From positions 6,680,579 to 6,703,078 of the forward strand of contig NC_135568.1 in NCBI RefSeq assembly GCF_964340395.1: a stretch of 22,500 nucleotides of DNA. Reading direction: 5' to 3'. Below, one piece after another: positions 18,605 to 22,500 of this stretch (position 1 is the first letter of the stretch; each line of letters opens with the position of its first letter). This stretch comes from Glandiceps talaboti (lineage: Eukaryota > Hemichordata > Enteropneusta > Spengelidae). Made by a program: the position numbers and the translations under genes. The notes below the pieces were generated by a model. The model was not told where the DNA came from. It saw only the letters and a program-made list of their open reading frames with translations, and searched no databases.

Positions 18605-19560
18605 CTATAAGTAAAGAAAACAGAGAGAATGAGAAAAAGAGAATCTATATGTAAGAACACAGAATATCTGAACATAAAATCTCACGACTTATACGTGTAC
18701 AGGGAATTGAAAAAGTAAAAGAAAAGACACAGAGAAAAAAGAGTGCATGTTGGGAACCTAAAAGTAAAGAAAATCACAGCATGAATATCTATATGTAAGA
18801 ACACAGAACATCTAAACCTAAAATCTAACGATTTGTATGTATACAGGGAATTGAAAAAGTAAAAGAAAACACAGGATGAGAGAAAAAGAGTATCTGGTTA
18901 CAAAATATCTGATGGGCTTGTCGTCAAAAAATTGTCTGCATATAGTTAACAGGATCTAAAGGAAAGAGAAAACACAGAAAGAGGAAAAGAATATCAAAGT
19001 GTACATACATTTGAACTTAAAATCACAACTAATATGCATACTGGAGAATCTAAAAAGCAAAGGAAAACACAGGATGGGAAAGGAGTGTCTCAGTTCAGTG
19101 TATAGAATTAGAACATCTAAACCCACAACCTCACATCTTGTGTACATACAAGGGGATTTGAAAGTAAAGGAAAACACAACACGAAAAAAGAGTATCTAGT
19201 TACAACATATCTGATGGGCATGTCATCACAAAATTGTAGGATCTAAAAGTAAATGAAAACACAATGAGAAAAAGAATATCTAAGAGTACAAAATATCTAA
19301 GCTTGACATCACAAAACCTGTGTGCATAGGAGAGAATCTAAAAGTAAAGTTAAATACAGAAATGGGTTCAAAAGTATCTAAGCGAACAACTATAGATCAG
19401 GCATTGCAAACATTGTGTACGTTTGGATTTAAAATATATAAAATACTGACTCAGGAAAACTTATCTGATATGCCTGGTATGACATTACAAAACTTGTATA
19501 CATGATGTATGAAATCTATCTAAGGTAGAGTTTTAAGGATAACACAGAACAAGATTAAAA
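18597..19560. repeat. Degenerate tandem array sharing the BTB exon acceptor region
   Basis: Seven or more irregular units, about 85-195 bp apart, each contain (minus strand) a TTTACTTTTAG/ATTC-like block, a GTATGCACACAAG-like block and a TTCTGTGTTTTC-type tract. Blocks sit near 18604, 18706, 18849, 19048, 19156, 19241 and 19336. The copy at 18604 is the real acceptor and first codons of the BTB exon. The copy at 19336 is the closest match, reading ATTCTCTCCTATGCACACAG. Short frames across the array are not separate genes. Confidence 0.7.
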
Positions 19561-19990
19561 GGGCACTCAATGAAGCAAATGGCTCCATCATCACTGAGCA
19601 GTTCACCTAGTTTAATAGCCAGATACTATACTCTAAACAAAAATCAAAGAAAGGTGCCCTCACAGGTTGGCTGCTCCTGTTTTGATAGAGGAGGGGTGAG
19701 GAAGTTCCAATTTTAAATAAAGGAATGATTTCCACTTTCTCACTTAGAGAAGAATACAGGTTGAAGTCCAATTTTTTTCAAAGTCAAAATATAGTTACTA
19801 AAAAATATACTAAAAAAAAATTTAGGGTAAAATTTCAGTCAACACAATATCACAGAGACATTTAAAAATGCCAAAAAGGTTCGCTGCAGTTGATACATAA
19901 TTCACAATGTTTCAGTTGTTTCAATCTTAAAAATGATTTTGAAATGATGGAAAAGTAAACATACAAGCCATAACATTTCAGACAGTACAT
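19561..19990. other. Intronic sequence, no feature seen
   Basis: AT-rich, without splice-bounded frames or clear repeats. Confidence 0.4.
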
Positions 19991-20366
19991 CTTTAAAGTG
20001 AGACTCTAAGATAATCCCTTTTTTAAGTTGTTATGTGGATCACAAAGGGGTGTTTATTTTTGGATTTTTTACTTATCAACCAACTTATCATGTCTTTCTT
20101 ACTTGAAACTAAATGTGAAACAGCATCAATAAAGTCCTTGTTTGGTGTAATTCACTAAACTGCAAAAGTTTATTTCAAAAAGCGTGTCAAAATGTTAAAC
20201 ACTTTTTCTTTTTTTTTCTTTTTTTTTTTACAATTATTGAGTTATAAACAAGAGCTTCGTATATGTTATTTCACATCCTTTTTAAGAGAAAAATACAGTA
20301 AAATTATTTTGTAAATTAAAAATCCAAAATAAATAGTCAATTTTCATCCATATGGTTACTTTAAAA
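19991..20366. mobile_element. Palindromic (foldback) MITE, copy D
   Basis: The left end is CTTTAAAGTGAG, then GGGGTGTTTATTTTTGGATT and TTACTTGAAAC. The right side has ATTATTGAGTTATAAAC, TTATTTCACATCC and AAAATCCAAAATAAATAG, ending CATCCATATGGTTACTTTAA. It is more diverged than copies B and C and carries a T-rich tract at 20207-20230. It lies upstream of the BTB exon at 18431-18604, while copies A-C lie downstream of it in transcript order. Confidence 0.75.
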
Positions 20367-20570
20367 GCAGTCATTTGATTCTCTATGTAAAGCCTATATA
20401 CATACACTTGACACAATTAAGAAGGACTTGTAAGAAAATGACATGAGATCAGATAACACAAGTTAAGGTACACCTGGCCGCAATTATCTGGCATCGAAAT
20501 ATTTCAATGTACTACATGCTGTGTGTGTACTACTATATTTCAGATATCTTTTAATTAAATGTTATTCCCG

Positions 20571-20697
20571 AATATTTCTCTTCGTTCAGCCAAGGAAAAT
20601 ATGAGTGAGCTAAGGGGCCTTTGTCACTCGACTCGTCCAGCAACTCGTAGTGACAACCCTTAGGTCACGAGTATTTTCCGGCTGAATAAAGAATATT
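20571..20697. repeat. 127-bp imperfect palindrome (hairpin element)
   Basis: The left arm AATATTTCTCTTCGTTCAGCC, then GGAAAATATGAGTGA, CTAAGGGG and GTCACTCGACTCG, pairs with the right arm CAACTCGTAGTGAC, CCCTTAG, TCACGAGTATTTTCCGGCTG and AATATT. The loop is only a few bases. It is CpG-richer than its surroundings and unlike the TTAA foldback family. Probably a small MITE or hairpin insertion. Confidence 0.7.
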
Positions 20698-20759
20698 ATT
20701 GTCACATAACCTAATTATACCAGCACCAGTAATATCAAAGAAAACTTGGGGAAAATAAC

Positions 20760-21330
20760 GACAATTTTGAACATTTTGACTCATATTTCGAACACAGCAG
20801 AACCAGTGACGTAGACACATGATGTAGAGCGACTAGAATATATATTTCATACTTTTTGTTGAACCTGGCTTGTGCATGGTATAATGAGTAAAGTAATCCT
20901 TGTATATATTTGTCTTCTCCTATTACCTGTGGCAAATCGATTTCAAAGAAATTGGCAACCAAGGAAAAGTGTCCAGGATAGGTAAGAAATGGTGGGATTT
21001 TGATAACTGACCCTGGAGGTCACAGTGAAAGGTCTTAAAAGAAAGCTTGCACCTGCAGATAAGAGGGGAATAGACATTTGAATGGAGTCTCTTATGTTTT
21101 ACAGTTTTTTGAGGTTTTACCTTAAATGTTGATTTTTACAAATGTGCCTTCCATTCATTCAAATTTACATATGTTATGAAACAAGTGACGTGCACATGTC
21201 CCATATGACGTGTCACATTTGTATCAGGTTTAAAAGAAATCGAATATTGCATGTCTGAGAAATGACATATTATGCATGCACACATGCACGGACAGACAGA
21301 CTGACGGAGGCCATTGTAATAGTAACAGTT
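20760..21330 (-). mobile_element. Dispersed repeat family R, copy 2
   Basis: It is aligned with 11395-11840 over most of its length (GGGATTTTGATAACTGACCC, CACATGTCCCATATGACGTG, AATATTGCATGTCTGAGAAA). The right end continues into CACGGACAGACAGACTGACG and a GGCCATTGTAATAG block that copy 1 lacks. A frame ending VANFFEIDLPQ with a CACAG/gtaata boundary (20928) lies inside this repeat and is not taken as an exon. Confidence 0.6.
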
Positions 21331-21653
21331 CCAACCTCGGGGGAGTAAAAATAACATTTAGGGTGTATTTTAGGATATAGAATACCAAGTCAATACTGTA
21401 AATGTATTTATTTGGGCACATGAGAAATTTGGTGGGATAGCAATTTTAATAGGATGTATCAGGCACACTTTAGTTTGGCAGACCATGACAGAGCACGGGT
21501 AAAATAGGCACTCTTTGTCAATAATCTATACGGTCAACCCGCCATATTCAGTACAATGACACCTTTCACATCACAACAACTGAATACAGAAATATGACAA
21601 CATGTTAGTGAGACAAATTTCTGCGGAAAAAGTTTTTGCATGTATTCAGCTAA

Positions 21654-21692
21654 AATAAATCCAGTACCAAAAAAAAAAAAAAAAAAAAAAAA
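21654..21692 (+). mobile_element. AATAAA plus A24 tail: probable 3' end of a retroinsert
   Basis: AATAAA at 21654-21659 is followed after 9 bases by 24 uninterrupted A, the geometry of a reverse-transcribed polyadenylated RNA. The upstream body was not recognised and no target duplication was found, so a simple A-run beside a chance hexamer remains possible. Confidence 0.4.
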
Positions 21693-22500
21693 TGCGTCTA
21701 CAGTATATGTCACAAAATTGTCCCTGCACATGTTCCATTTATAGTCATTACAGGCTTAAACCACTAACTCCAGGATATTTAAATTTTTAAGTATTTACTC
21801 AACCACTGTAATACTCCAAATCTGCAAATACTGCTTTATTGTCCACCAACACTTGATAAGTGTTAGTGACAAACGTTCAAGGGGTGACGATTACTAGCAA
21901 AAACAAACTGTAAAACAGAACAAACAAAATTGACAATTCCGGGGCAAGAAAAAGACCGAAATTTGCCAAAGGTAACAGGAAATTTGAAGTGGTATATGTC
22001 ACAAGAAAAACAGGTTGGGAGGAAATCAGCACTAATGAGCCAAATAGGTGTACTTTTCTTTGACGAGGCCGATATTCACAAATTAAACGGCTGAAAGATT
22101 GAAAACAATACACTATCTCCTAATTGTCTACCAACACAAAAGGAATGATCCTTAGCCCGAGGACATCAGCAGCATTTTTTTTCCTGTCTAAAACGTCACT
22201 ATTTTCACACTCATTTTATCCGACTTCCTTGATCGGGAGTGGACGTCATCCACTTTGGCGCACTTCATGCATTGAGTGATTCCCAATTATGAAATGAGAC
22301 TAAGAACAACACCAGATGTACTTGTCCGTGTACTGTAAATATCCTCACAAGTAATTGCTGCAGTTTCAACAAAAGACTCTTAAAAGCCTTCCAACTGTTT
22401 TGCAAGCACTGTCAACTTAATCGCAAATCACATTCACTAACGTACACCTCTGACCCATACTGACCTAAAACTCGTATTTTTGCAATTTACAACAAACAGA
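21693..22500. other. No gene recognised
   Basis: Presumably still host-gene intron or upstream sequence. A 78-codon minus frame (21877-22113) is hydrophobic with no known domain or splice support. The earlier BTB exon was not found here. Confidence 0.4.

Noticed and set aside
20929-20990. Possible preceding BTB exon ending VANFFEIDLPQ before CACAG/gtaata, in the right phase
   Set aside because: The segment aligns with dispersed repeat copy 1 (around 11495-11570), and no acceptor with an open frame upstream was found.

Overview
This is a piece of an animal nuclear genome. Coding sequence is sparse and AT-rich and is split by GT-AG introns. There is a tRNA-headed SINE, hairpin and TTAA-flanked MITEs, a hAT-type MITE, many minisatellites, and one CpG-rich block in otherwise CpG-poor DNA. 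A marine invertebrate (hemichordate, cephalochordate, echinoderm or mollusc) fits best. The SINE tails hint at a deuterostome, but the sequence alone does not settle the species.

Minus-strand host gene. Two exons (18431-18604 and 850-1021) join in phase 0 and together encode most of a BTB/POZ domain. The first carries the signature YAHKLVL and ends in YIYTGK; the second supplies the next helices. The intron between them (1022-18430, about 17.4 kb) fills most of the window. Further exons must lie beyond both ends of the window or were not recognised.

Nested candidates inside that intron. (1) A compact two-exon gene on the same strand (CDS 16058-16456) encodes a 57-residue microprotein of unknown family. 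It has an in-frame upstream stop, a TATA-like box, a CpG-rich block upstream (about 16450-17480) and an AATAAA signal. (2) A plus-strand exon candidate (6269-6393) has a strong polypyrimidine tract and coding-like content. (3) Weaker candidates are a symmetric minus-strand exon (14108-14239) and a 41-codon plus-strand ORF (17259-17384) in the CpG-rich block.

Repeats dominate the rest: a palindromic element in four copies (three at 1.5-3.4 kb, one at 20 kb); an element with an internal 47-bp minisatellite in two inverted copies (1-350 and 12840-13400); a dispersed repeat in two direct copies (about 11395-11840 and 20760-21330); tandem arrays with units of about 30, 44, 47, 112 and 90-190 bp; a long CA/CAGA microsatellite beside the BTB exon; and a degenerate array (18597-19560) whose unit contains the acceptor and first codons of that exon. 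No prokaryotic genes, rRNA, true tRNA or CRISPR array were seen.
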